From the NCBI RefSeq assembly GCF_030445035.2, contig NC_080701.1:10878739-10942738 (forward strand): a DNA stretch of 64,000 nt, written 5' to 3'. This document shows, piece after piece, positions 42,950-53,136 of this stretch. The position numbers were made by a program, and so were the translations under genes. The DNA comes from Dasypus novemcinctus (taxonomy: Eukaryota > Chordata > Mammalia > Cingulata > Dasypodidae). How positions within the stretch are numbered: position 1 is the stretch's first letter; every line of letters starts with the position of its first letter. The notes beneath the pieces were generated by a model that was given only the letters and a program-made list of their open reading frames with translations, was not told the DNA's origin and made no database searches.

Positions 42950-43430
42950 GGTGGGCGGGGGGGGGGGGCTCCAGGCAGTGGGGCCACGCGGGCGCCGCGC
43001 CCGCTCCCACCGCCTCACTTCTCCCCAGGCACCCCAGGGACCGTCCTGATGGGGCGGCAGGAAGGCGACGGCTCCGGATGACGCCGCCATCTGCTGCCAT
43101 CCTCCTCGCCTCCCTGCCCACGAGGTGGCCGGCTTCACGGGGCTAGGGGCGCTCCAGGGGAGGCGAGGGCGGACGTCAAGGGACCACGCAGCTGCCCCGT
43201 GGCCGGTGGGGTCTGGGAAGGCAGACACTGAACAGGGCAGTGCCACACCGGCGGGGGACGCGCGCCCTCCGCCACCCTGGACGCCGCCACAGCTCTTCGG
43301 CGCGGCGCCCACGCCCACCCCAGTGTCGCCCAAGGCCACGGACCCAGCCAGTGCCTCACCACCACCCTGCTCTCACGCAGCGAGTCCACAAACCGTGGCG
43401 CCTCCGTGGACCGTGGTCACGTCACTGCCC
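42950..43430. promoter_or_regulatory. CpG-rich patch
   Basis: About 480 bp rich in G+C with many CG dinucleotides (for example 42,985-43,000, 43,060-43,090, 43,250-43,320), and a poly(G) run at 42,957-42,968. It sits just upstream, for the minus strand, of the candidate exon, so it might be a promoter. CpG counting was by eye. Confidence 0.35.
43019..43121 (-). CDS. Speculative first coding exon
   Basis: Minus-strand ATGs at 43,121 and 43,100 are in one frame; the second reads MAADGGVIRSRRLPAAPSGR and has A at -3 and G at +4. A GTGAGG donor follows 43,019, leaving one base of a codon, exactly the phase the exon at 42,902 needs (joined codon Arg). The implied intron is only about 116 nt. Phase agreement has a one in three chance of being accidental. 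Confidence 0.15.
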
Positions 43431-43659
43431 CAATTCCCTTCATGAAACCCAGAAGGTAAATGAGCTAAACCAAGGACACAAAATGCATGTCTACGGGGGC
43501 AGGCGGCTACTGAAATGAACACGCCAACTCTGTGCCAGTCGCCACTTCTTTTACCAACGTGAAATTCTAGAGACCCTAAGGTGCACGCCAACACGTCATA
43601 ATGCAAAAACCCTTTGCCTCAGAATACTGTTGCTAGCCACCTCCCCAGCAGCACTCACA

Positions 43660-43850
43660 CAGCAGCGCTGGGCAGAGGCCTTTAAGCCCACATCTCACTT
43701 AATCTCTACAGTGACCCCAGGAGGTTTTAACCTCGTTTACAAACGAGGAGGCTCTAATACTCAGGAAGGTTACAGAATGTCCCCAAGTCGAGAGCTAGCA
43801 AATGGAAGATCCGGGCTGTGGACGCAGGAACTTCTCTCTGCTGAGCTCAC
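43660..43850 (-). repeat. MIR SINE, antisense
   Basis: Antisense MIR order: 'cacatctcacttaatctctacagtgaccccaggaggttttaacctcgtttacaaacgaggaggctc', 'ttacagaatgtccccaagtcgagagctag' and 'aatggaagatccgggctg'. Confidence 0.6.
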
Positions 43851-44801
43851 ACATCACTGCCACCCTGTACTACGTCCCCAAAGCGTCTTTATGCCACAAC
43901 ACACTTTTCCTAAAGGAGCAATTTAAAGGCACTATTTTTTTTTAAAGAGTGAACTTAGTATTGGCACATTTATACTTTCATGAAAAATATTTCTTTCCTA
44001 ATTTAACCATTTTTATAAGGTTTTTCATGATAGGAACTGATGTAATTGGTCTTTCTTAACCAAACTACTGCAAACACCAAACCAATACAAAAGTTAATTT
44101 AGCATAATCAGTTTGTATCCTGGACATAGAGGTGTTGAACTATACTCCAACACCACTTAGAAAAAGATGCCATAATGTAAAAATACAAGTTTAAAAATAT
44201 AACCATTAAATGTTATCAAAGTAAAAAAAATGAACCAAAGTAAGAGCAAGGTAGAGCTAGCGTGAAACCGGGACGTCATCCAGTCCAAACACCACTTAGT
44301 AACCCAGGAGCTCTGAGTTGGACAGGTTTGTGCAAAGTCCCACCGCGAGCTGTGCCTCCCTAAGCCGCCAACCTCTGGGGCACGCGAGACCAGAGCTGCA
44401 GAGAGGGGGTTTCTGAGCACCCCAGCTCCGTTAACAGCCCTGGCTGCCCTCACCGCCTCCTCACCTGGCGGTCTCCGTCCCCTCTCCCTGCCTGAGAGTA
44501 TCCCCAAGGCCTGAGCATGGACAGGGCTTCTCCGACCCCTCAGAATTCTCTGCTGGCTGCAATTCCACGCGGGGCCCAGTTCCGCCTGCCCTCCGCTGCC
44601 TGGGCGCCCAGGTCAAGGCCGCGACGCCAAGCCCTGCCCGGCCTCCGCCCCTGGCTCACCCGGTGGGGGAGGAGAGCAGTGGGCTAGGGGGTGTGACGTG
44701 ACCTGCAGCAGACTGCCGAGCACCTGTGGCCAATTCCTCTCAAACCAAAGCCTCCCTGTCCCCACCACACTCCTGGTGTCACAAAAAGCCAGAAAGCCAG
44801 G
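43851..44801. other. Unique sequence, nothing recognised
   Basis: AT-rich to 44,250, then GC-rich (44,330-44,690) with C-rich runs. No gene or named repeat. Confidence 0.4.
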
Positions 44802-45293
44802 TGCAGCAGTTTGATATGGTCAGGAATTCCAAAAATAGATACTGGATTATGCTTGTAATCTGATCTGTATCTGGGCACGATTGAGTTATGATAGGGCATT
44901 GAGTCCCCACCCCTTGGCAGGTGGGGACTCACAGATGAAAGGCCTGGCAAAGGACAGAGTTGGGGATTTTCTGATGTTGGAGTTTTGATGCTGAAGACTT
45001 AAGCTGGAGCCCCGGGAAGTAAGCTCACAGAGGAGAGAGAAGCCAGCCCCAGGAAGAAAGGAACCTTGAACCAAGAGAAAAGCAAGACCCTGGAAGAGAG
45101 GAGCCCAGGAAGCCTGAACCCTTGTAGACGTCGGCAGCCATCTTGCACCAATATGTGAAAATGGACTTTGGTGAGGGAAGTAACTGATACTTTATGGCCT
45201 GGTATCTGTACTCCTACCCCAAATAAATACCCTTTGCAAAAACCAACCAATTTCTGGTATTTTGCCTCCGCACCCCTCTGGCTGACTAATACA
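44802..45293 (+). mobile_element. Solo LTR with perfect 5-bp TSD
   Basis: It starts 'tgcagcagtttgatatgg' and ends 'gctgactaataca' (TG...CA). Direct repeats CCAGG flank it at 44,797-44,801 and 45,294-45,298. Inside are the shared CAGCCATCTTG box (45,135-45,145) and the polyadenylation block 'ccccaaataaataccctttg'. It is one of three copies of this family in the window; no internal retroviral region remains. Confidence 0.8.
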
Positions 45294-45614
45294 CCAGGTA
45301 ACTGGTCTTGTTGATCTCTAGCGGCATTGCCAGTCACGGAAACAGAGCACAAAGGTTGAAGGTGCCAAGAAATTTCACACACGTGAAAAATTCACTTGCT
45401 GCTACTGAAAACTGAGCAAGCCCACCATCTCCAGGACCTCCGTGTACGCCAACAACTACAACAGGTGTCGGTATTATCAGGCCTGAAGGAAGGAGTACAG
45501 TTCCTAAATTGAGAAAAGAAGAAAAAGAGCTTTTTCCTCTCACAGAAACTTACCTTAACACAACAGTGAAGAGCAGCTCATAGCATGTGTGTTATCTACT
45601 GTAACAGTAGATGT

Positions 45615-46129
45615 TAATCATCTCAAATTCTTCACCTTTTATTTATAGAGTTTTCAAAGTCAATGTCAAGCTAAAGTACACACATCCATTGAGCAACCAG
45701 TTACTGAGGCCCTACTGTGTGCAGGAGCAGAAGATGAAGGGGATGCAAGAGTTTAACTCACAGCCTCTGATGGGGAGGATCTCAGCGTTGAGAGAGGAAG
45801 ACAAACATGCAGGCCGTGAACCACAATCCTGTACGATGGGTGTCCCCACGGAAATGCATGTGAGATGCTAGAGGAGTTGTTGGGAGAGATTAATACTGAT
45901 TAGGGAAAAGCTCTAAAGGAGGACATTTTGCCAAAAGACCTAGTAGCATTCGTGCTAAGAATGGAGATTCATAGTTGAGCTACACCTTACCATCACGCTG
46001 TTAATAGTCGTAACATTTGTTACACTGAAGAACAAACCCAAATTAACACAAGAAGATGATATGTGTACTTGAGCTTGACGTTGAGTTTGAAAATCTCTTA
46101 AATAAAAGGTGAAGAATTTGAGATGATTA
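45615..46129. repeat. Long inverted repeat, 72-bp arms, 371-bp spacer
   Basis: The left arm (45,615-45,686) is the reverse complement of the right arm (46,058-46,129). The outer 30 bp match perfectly (45,615-45,644 against 46,100-46,129). The rest matches with about four substitutions and two single-base indels. The spacer includes text like antisense L2 ('cagttactgaggccctactgtgtgcagg'), and antisense MIR begins just outside the right arm. It might be a small inverted-repeat DNA transposon or a local inverted duplication. Confidence 0.9.
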
Positions 46130-46159
46130 GTGTCTACAGATGATCACATTATCAGCTAA

Positions 46160-46390
46160 CATTTAATGAGCACTTATTACATGCTCAATACATGACATGT
46201 ATTATCCTACCTAGTCCCCCTGACAACCCAGTGAGGCTGGTACACTTATTATCTTCATTATGTGGTAGAGGAAACTGAGGCTTAGAGGGATTAGGTAATT
46301 TGCCAGTGGCCACAAGGAGGAAGTGGCAGTGCTGGAATTTGAACCCAAGACTGTGCCACTCCACTCTTAACCACCACTATAAAATACTGT
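46160..46390 (-). repeat. MIR SINE, antisense
   Basis: Well preserved antisense MIR: 'taacatttaatgagcacttattacatgc', 'gacaacccagtgaggctgg', 'ggaaactgaggcttagagggattagg' and 'gcagtgctggaatttgaacccaagactgtgcc'. Confidence 0.8.
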
Positions 46391-46586
46391 CTCTTGGCAT
46401 GATGATGAAATCAGATAGGGTATAAAAAATACTAAACCTTGCATCTGACACCAGTAAGTACATGCAAAAAGGTAGATATTATAGTGATGAGAAGAATTTT
46501 TAAAAGCTTCTTCTGCCAAATATATAAAGAATTCATATAACTATAGAAGATCAATACCAGGTCATCTGCGTAAGAATTAGACCACA

Positions 46587-46683
46587 GGGGAGTGGGCATA
46601 GCTCAATGGTTGAGCGTCTGCTTAGCATGTGTGAGGTACTGGGTTCAATCCCCGGTACCTCCTAAAAGAAAAAAAAAAAAAAA
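46587..46683 (+). mobile_element. DAS-SINE, short form, well preserved
   Basis: The tRNA-Ala-like unit is nearly intact: 'ggggagtgggcatagctcaatggttgagcg' with A box, 'cttagcatgtgtgagg' anticodon-arm region, and 'gggttcaatccccgg' with B box, ending CCTCC and an A15 tail. It is likely a recent insertion judged by its clean tail. No clear duplication of flanks was seen. Confidence 0.92.
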
Positions 46684-46689
46684 GTAGCA

Positions 46690-47250
46690 GGTGCAATGCT
46701 ACTTTAGTAGGAGTTTCAAATTAAAAGATTTAGATTTTATTATACATCTGTCATCATTAGCAAAAAGTAAAAAAGACACACCCCAGGGTAGTAAGAGCTG
46801 TAAAAAAAGATAAGCCCTAAATTGGTAGATACACATACAGAGTATGTTGGCAATAGATTAAGGATTTAGGAGAAATATACTTCTCATATATTTCTGTAGT
46901 TTCATTTCCAAGAAATTGCTTAAAGGAAGCAGGCCTTTCTTTACAGTAAAAATTATACAATGATTGCTCATAGCAGCATTATATTAATATGTAAAAGAGC
47001 AAAAATGTGGTAATCCTTTCAAATATTCACCAGTGGGGAAATGGCTAACACCTATGACATGTTAACAAGATGGAATACTCTGTAGTAATAATAAATTATC
47101 AGGCTGACATGTCTATGTGGAAATATAAACTTAAATGTACAGTATAATTAGGAATAAAAACTGATGAACACAAGTGAATTTAGAGTAAAACCAATCATTT
47201 AAGGTTACGTGCTCCTGAGGTTATTTATTTTTATAAGTCTGAATCAATAA
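46690..47250 (+). mobile_element. Possible old L1/HAL1-like fragment, sense
   Basis: 'tgattgctcatagcagcattatattaatatgtaaaagagc', 'atattcaccagtggggaaatggctaac' and 'aagatggaatactctgtagtaataataaatt' echo the ORF2-to-3'UTR part of L1-like LINEs. Similar text lies before the SINE (46,430-46,580). Diverged and tentative. Confidence 0.4.
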
Positions 47251-47654
47251 TAAAAAAAAATAAAATAGATGTCACCTTGAAGGGAGATGCCAGATTAAAA
47301 TGCTGATTCTTTCTCCTTAATGAAGCTGCCTATTCACCTGCATTTACAATGCACCCAGTGCTTTCAAGACACGGCAATTAGGCTAACTGATGACCGCAAC
47401 TCTGAAGCTCTATTAGGTTACTGCAGACTCGCCCTGTGTCCACTAAAATTAGGGAAAACTAGTTATTCCTCTGGCTGCTCAAGGACCCCAGCATTAGAAT
47501 ACTAGAAACTGTTATCAACCATTTCCCTACCACACCCTCTCTGGCAGAATAGAGCACCAAATTTTACTATGATTTTTGGTCATCAAAAGAAGGTAAAGTG
47601 AAATGAAATCAGCTTTTCCTGAAAAGCATTTACAATATTCTCAAATACTGAGCT

Positions 47655-48267
47655 TGTGGCAGTTTGAGATTATTTATGAATTCTAAAAAGAAAGATTATG
47701 TTTGTATTCTGGTCTGTTCCTCTGGGTGTGGTACCCTTTGATATAGTATTAGATTCCACTGAGATGCCGTTGATTAAATTATGTTAAGATTAGGGCTTCA
47801 ACTCAGTAGGCTGTAACTCGGGTTAAGTCCCTGCCCCCTTGGCGGGTTATATAAACAGACACTCACTCAAGAGGACACACAGAAGAAGATATAGAAGAGA
47901 GAACTTTGACAGTTTTGACCCTGGAGCCCTGGGGAGAGATGAGCCATTCGCCTGATAGTTTACCACTGACCCGGTGAAGGGACCAGAGCAGCTGAGCAGC
48001 CCTGTGAGACGAGCCCTCTGCCAGCCAGGAGCTGAGATGGGAAGAAGCTGGGCCCATGGAGCCTCAAGAGGAAGAAGGAAGGAGAGCCCAGGAGAGACCG
48101 CCCGCCATCTTGCTTCCACACATGGCAACTGACCTTGGTGAGAAGGCAATCTGGAGTTGGACTCTTTAGGGCCTTGTAACTATAAACTTTTACCCCAAAT
48201 AAATACCCTTCAAAAGCCAACAGATTGCTGGTACTTTGCATCAGCACGCCTTTGGTGGACTACTACA
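47655..48267 (+). mobile_element. Solo LTR with TATA box and polyA signal
   Basis: It starts 'tgtggcagtttgagattat' and ends 'ggtggactactaca'. Flanks GAGCT (47,650-47,654) and GATCT (48,268-48,272) are a one-mismatch 5-bp duplication. A TATA-like 'ttatataaacag' lies at 47,848-47,859, a CCGCCATCTTG box at 48,102-48,112 and AATAAA near 48,198. These are normal LTR parts (U3, R, U5). The 95-100-codon ORFs here are artefacts. Confidence 0.8.
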
Positions 48268-49659
48268 GATCTCATTAAGCAAATGAGTAAAACTTCTCAT
48301 ATTTATCACCCATACCACAATATTAAAAGACCCCAATTTTTTTTTCAGTACAAACAAATGTCACTTCCTGATCCAAAATAAAGTCCTAAGTTATAAGCAT
48401 CCCTCAAAACAACAAAGGTGCTCTAGAAATTAAAACTATTTCAAAACAAGCACAGACATAGGGTGGATAAGGAATTTTCTAGATGTCTTCAAGGCTTCTT
48501 CCAGGCTCTAATATTGTGAAATTTACCCCTCCTCCACAGTCTATGGCTTTCTTTCAATAAAGTGGGAATCTGGATGGAACTGTAATGTCTGCATCGTGCC
48601 TTCTCATATCACCTGAGAGGAATGAACAAGGAGGCTCACTGCTTTGCTAGTCCACCAAGTTACCAGAGGCAGAAGTATAGAGAACTTTTTTTTTCTTATA
48701 GGAAAAGCCTATAAGAAAAGCCAGAGAGAGATAAAAAAGACACCTTAATTGTCTTAAAACGAAACAAAGCCCAGGAAGCATATACCCAGAAGCAGCAAGC
48801 ACAGAACATGGAGATATTTGATTCGAGAATGTACCACCGCGAGCGCTGAAGAGATTTCTCAGGGCCTGCTGGCTTCTACGGAACCATGTGCAGACGGTAC
48901 CACCTTTACTGACTTGGGAGAGCCCCCCTCCACCTTGCCCCCATGCCTGCACCTCAACGCACACAGTGCACCCCTCAGGACCACTGCTGGGGGGAGCCCC
49001 ACCTGCTCAGAATAAAATACATACTTGGGGTTGTATTTTCCAGAAGTCTCAATTATAAAACAAAAACAAAAAACACTTTGTTTAGAAATTGTGGTCTCAA
49101 CCCTTTAATTGGGAATTATCACTCCTACTGTTTAGAGGAGAAAATGAGATACAAGCAAAGTAACACACAATGTCTGTGTGCAGAGCAGAAGCAGGAGCGG
49201 GCTTCAGACCCCATGCCCGCCCCGTGCCCGCATCTGGCAGTCTCTTTTCAACAGAGCACCAATAAAGATAATGCATAGCTATGGAAACGCATCCTTCCCA
49301 AACTTTCATACATTGTCTTCAAATGTCCTTTTATAATTGCCAATGGGAATAAAGGATTTTTAAAAGAAATTTCAAAACCAAAAGATGTAGATCATAAAAT
49401 GTCATTTACACATCTTTTCTATTCAACTAAAGGTAAAGTTAAGGGTAAATTTAAAATGAAAATGAGTGAAAAGTTAAAATAGTTCTGGTATTGTTTTTTA
49501 AAAGTTTACTGTAATCTTTGAGAAAACAGGAAAGAATCAATAACATGTAGTCAGGAATTACCTTACTGGCTAAAGACATCCTGGTATAAAAGAGATGAGA
49601 AGTCTAAGAGGAGAATCCTATATCCCAGGCCTGGCTCTACCATTGAGTTCGCGCGCTCC
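48268..49659. other. Unique sequence with a small perfect hairpin
   Basis: No gene or named repeat. A 12-bp-arm perfect inverted repeat (48,691-48,702 and 48,708-48,719, loop aaaag) is present. Confidence 0.4.
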
Positions 49660-51000
49660 TTCGCTCATTCATTCATTCATTCATTGAGTTTACTCATTCA
49701 TTCATTCATTCATTCAACAAATGAATACCAACCACCTACTACATGCCAGGCAGGTGATATAGTAGGTGGGAATACAGCAAGGCGTAAGATAAACCAGATC
49801 CCTGATCTCATGGAGCTGAGAGTCTACCGAGGGAAGACTAGCAATTAACAAATTGCATAACTAGTGAAAACCTGTTACACAACCAGGAAGACATGACAGA
49901 GTGATGTCTCAGAGGCCTCTCTGAGGAGGTGACATTTAAGCTGAAATCTGGACCAGGCGAAGCCACCAGGTGAAGATCTGTGGGGAGAACCACCAGGACA
50001 GAAAGACCCACTAATACTAAGTCCTGAGGTGGAAGATGTGGCGGCCCTGAGGAGACACGGCCGATCACGAGTGAGGGGCGAAAGGGAGCCAGATGTGGAC
50101 GCAAGGCAGGGCGGCCCAGACCAAGCGGCACAGTGGGCCCAGGAAGAGTGCCTGGTTTCCATTTTAGGGGTGGCAAGACGCCACGTGGAAGGTCTTAAAC
50201 AGGGCAACGACATCTGATTTATGTCTCCAGGTCACTCTGGCTGCTGCGTAAGGCGGCAAGATGGAAGCTGGCGCAGCAGCCCAGACATGAGGTGGCGGCA
50301 GCTTGGCCTGGAGAGGGGCTGGCAGGGATGGACAGGCTGGCACAGGTTTTGCAGAGAGTGACCAGGACTTGCTGAGAGAGCGGAGGTGGGGTAAGAGGCA
50401 GAGACGAGTCAAGGCCAACTCCAATGTTGGGGGTCTGAGAAACTGTTGGATGGTGGGGCTATTTATTAAGATAATTGGGACTGGAAGAGAAGAAGGCTTT
50501 TGTGGGAAGGGGAGAAATTAAGAGTTCTGTGTTGGGAAAATTAGATTTGTGCTATTGGGCAAATGTAGCAGTATTAAGAGTATAGCTGCGTATACAATTC
50601 TGGATTTGGGGGGAAAGGTCAGGACTGGAGCTAGAGATTTTGGAGTATTTGGCTAATCGATGACATTTCAAGACATACAAGTGGATGATATTATGTAGAA
50701 AAGTGAGCAGATAAAGGAGAGAGAGAAACCCTAGACAAAGCCTAGAACATTCCAAATTGGGAGGCTGAAAAGAGGAGTAGAGGATAGCTAAGAATGGCCA
50801 GAGTAGAAGGAAAGCTGAAGGGCTGGCTCCACCAGAGAGAAGACACTCCTTCAGGACGACTGCAAATCCTGCTCAGGAGTAAGGACATGGCAACAGGAGA
50901 GGGCTCGCCGGGTCTGCAGGCCACCAGGGGTGACACGGGCAGCCTTAGCAGAGGGGTGGACATGAGTGAGCAGCTGGGAGAAGTGAGGCAAGAGGGGAGG
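49660..51000 (-). repeat. Long L2 LINE, antisense, with (ATTC)n end
   Basis: It begins with an (attc)n tract (49,664-49,716), the complement of the L2 3' terminal repeat. Then follow 'caacaaatgaatacc..cacctactacatgccaggca', 'gatccctgatctcatggagctgagagtc', 'cctctctgaggaggtgacatttaagctg', 'gtcactctggctgctgcg' and 'atgacatttcaagacatacaagtgg'. This is a long antisense L2. The ORFs of about 112 codons over it are artefacts. Confidence 0.6.
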
Positions 51001-51210
51001 TGAAGAAGTGGACACCCTAACGAAGATGACCTTTTAGAGACACAATTGCTCTGTATCTGTGACTTGTACCCTCTGAGCTTATTATACCACATCCAGAAAA
51101 AAAGGTGTGTGACCAGAATGGATGGGTGGGTTAGATGCAGGATAGAAGAAGGAATGAATGGCCACAAAGCTTAGAAGGCACCTGGAGGGCAATACCATCA
51201 CTTGGTTTAT

Positions 51211-51391
51211 TTTTTAAAGATTTATCTATTTAACCGCCCCCCTCATCGTCCGTGCTCGCAGTCTGCTCTCTGTGTCCATCTGCACCTACCGCCATATCAG
51301 CTCACCTTCTCCGGGAGGCACCAGAAACTGATCTCGGGACCTCCCATATGGTTTGCAAAAGCTCAACTGCTTGGGCCACATCCGTTTCCCT
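51211..51391 (-). mobile_element. DAS-SINE, minus strand, shortened
   Basis: Starts with the tail complement 'tttttaaagatttatctattta', then 'cagtctgctctctgtgtccat' (body complement), and ends with 'gaaactgatctcgggacctccc' and 'ttgggccacatccgtttccc' (tRNA-like head complement). The middle of DAS-III is absent. Confidence 0.8.
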
Positions 51392-52435
51392 GAACTGATA
51401 TTTTGAAACGATAAACAGGGATCTCCAAGTCTTCCACTGGTGGGTCACATGATAAGAAATCCACTTGCGTGGTAGACATTTCCACTTTTTTAAAATAACA
51501 ATGGTAAAATATCAGTGTTTCCTATTACAAAATAGATCTCTATCAAAATATAAAAGCAGTCTAAAATACCTCAGTCATACTAACCATCTCAGTGCCCATG
51601 AACTTACTGGTCGTAGAAAAACAGTACAAAGTGATGATTAGGAAAGCAAGCTCTGCAGTCAGCCTTTGTTCCAATCCTGCAAAGGGTGACTGGTTTCACT
51701 AAGTAAGTCAGGGTCTAGTCCGGAGATAGAACCCAGCCAGTAAAGCTTAACCCAATTATTAACTATTTACAGGAAATTCACCACCAAGAGGGAGCAGCAG
51801 AGGACTCTAAAGAACACCGTATGGCTGCAGAGAATACTCAGGGAAGCAAACTCTGGGACGGAGGCAGCCCACCCCAAGGCTGGGGTGTCAGCGGGGGGGC
51901 GTGCGGCCCACCAGACGGTGAGGCCTGCTGGCTGCCCCGGGAAGGACCAGTCCACAGGCAGCTGCCGGGGGCTGCAGGCAGGGAGCTGGGCTCTAGGGTG
52001 CCCAGGGAGTTTCCCTGGAAGACACCGGGCACTGCCCAGGAAGCGTCCCTGTAGGGGCTTGATGCCGACATAGTGCAGAAGCAAGCTGGAACACCCTAAA
52101 AGGCCCTAGAAAAGGTGCCCACGGGGCTGCTGCAAGCTCACCAGGGGAAACCGACTGGGCCCCCAAGGACCTCGGTGGAAGGTCAGGGGGGCTGCCACAG
52201 GTACTGCCCACAGTGGCCCCCTACATTTTCGGGGAGTTCTGGGACTCACAGAGCCGCCTCCAAACCTGCAGGGATGGTGCATTCTTCCTGTGAGCAGAGG
52301 TGACTTTTTGGCTCAATCGGTACCTCTTGAAAATGAGTCAAACTGATAGAAGGACTTGATAATTTGGATACGTCCAAAGGCAGCTGTAAAACCTTAAAAG
52401 GACGACGTCCTCTCTTCTAAAATTGTGAGCCTCTT
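51392..52435. other. Mostly unique; GC-rich with a MIR-like piece
   Basis: A short MIR-like text lies at about 51,640-51,710 ('gaaagcaagctctgcagtcagcc'). From 51,770 to 52,260 the DNA is GC-rich with overlapping short ORFs in five frames, none recognisable. Confidence 0.4.
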
Positions 52436-52735
52436 CTAGAACTGTGTTTGCATTTTCACCATATATTCCAGCAATTGTTCAACACGGAGGAGCGCATCGA
52501 GTTCTAGCAATTTAACCATGTCAAGAAATTGCTGTCTCCAGGCCTCTTCTGAATTCTGAAATCCTATTTTGATCCCGAATGCCGGCACTTTGAAAATCAC
52601 CCAGCAAGGCCCCTCGGTGCCTTGCAGTTCTGGGGACAACTTGTGAAGTCTTATCAGTAAGACAGTAAAACAAAGAAGCCAAACAGAATCAGGCCGGGTA
52701 GAGGAGTTCCTAGACCCACCCTTAAGCCAAGACGC
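52436..52735 (-). other. Open minus-strand frame with protein-like composition
   Basis: The minus strand is open from about 52,735 to a TAG at 52,436 (about 100 codons, no ATG near the start). The second half reads KVPAFGIKIGFQNSEEAWRQ, then QFLDMVKLLELDALLRVE and QLLEYMVKMQTQF, an amphipathic Leu/Glu pattern. A pyrimidine-rich run followed by AG (near 52,665-52,655) could be an acceptor. I recognise no family. It may be a coding exon, an old pseudogene piece, or chance. Confidence 0.25.
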
Positions 52736-53091
52736 AACTCAGAATCTAGCTTCAGCAAGTTTTCATGATGTTTTAGTCATCACACTGCACAAAACAAACT
52801 AAATTTCCCCACTTTGCTTCTATTTCTTCCTAATATCCCCCAAGGTGGTGACAGTCGTGACAGTCAGAGGCAGGAGAAGGAAAAACAAAGACCACAATCT
52901 CGACTATTCCTGGGACTCAGGCCTCTGAAGCGCTCAGACACGCGTGATGAATACGAGGCGACAGAAGCTGAGCCCACCGCCCTGGGACCTGCCGCCAGCA
53001 CCTGCAGTTTCTGCTCCATCTGAGAGAAGCAAGATCAGCTTTTCCTTATTTAGCCCAATTCCTTACAGAAGATGATAGTCCTAATAGCTAT

Positions 53092-53136
53092 GTTTGCTTA
53101 CTAATTACACAGGACTTGTGTAATTAGTAAGCAAAC
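53092..53136. repeat. Perfect 20-bp inverted repeat, 5-nt loop
   Basis: The left arm (53,092-53,111, gtttgcttactaattacaca) is the exact reverse complement of the right arm (53,117-53,136); the loop is ggact. Each arm contains CTAATTA/TAATTAG, a homeodomain-like core. Surrounding DNA is unique. Confidence 0.97.

Noticed and set aside
42926-43518. ORFs of 75-137 codons in the CpG-rich patch
   Set aside because: All six frames are open at this composition; only the short ATG-to-donor piece in phase with the next exon was kept, and at low confidence.
46587-46683. A functional tRNA-Ala gene
   Set aside because: A and B boxes are present, but the acceptor stem does not pair, there is an A tail, and the same unit recurs as a SINE.
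47847-48247. ORFs of 64-100 codons as retroviral remnants
   Set aside because: They lie antisense within a solo LTR, which has no coding capacity; no gag, pol or env sequence accompanies it.
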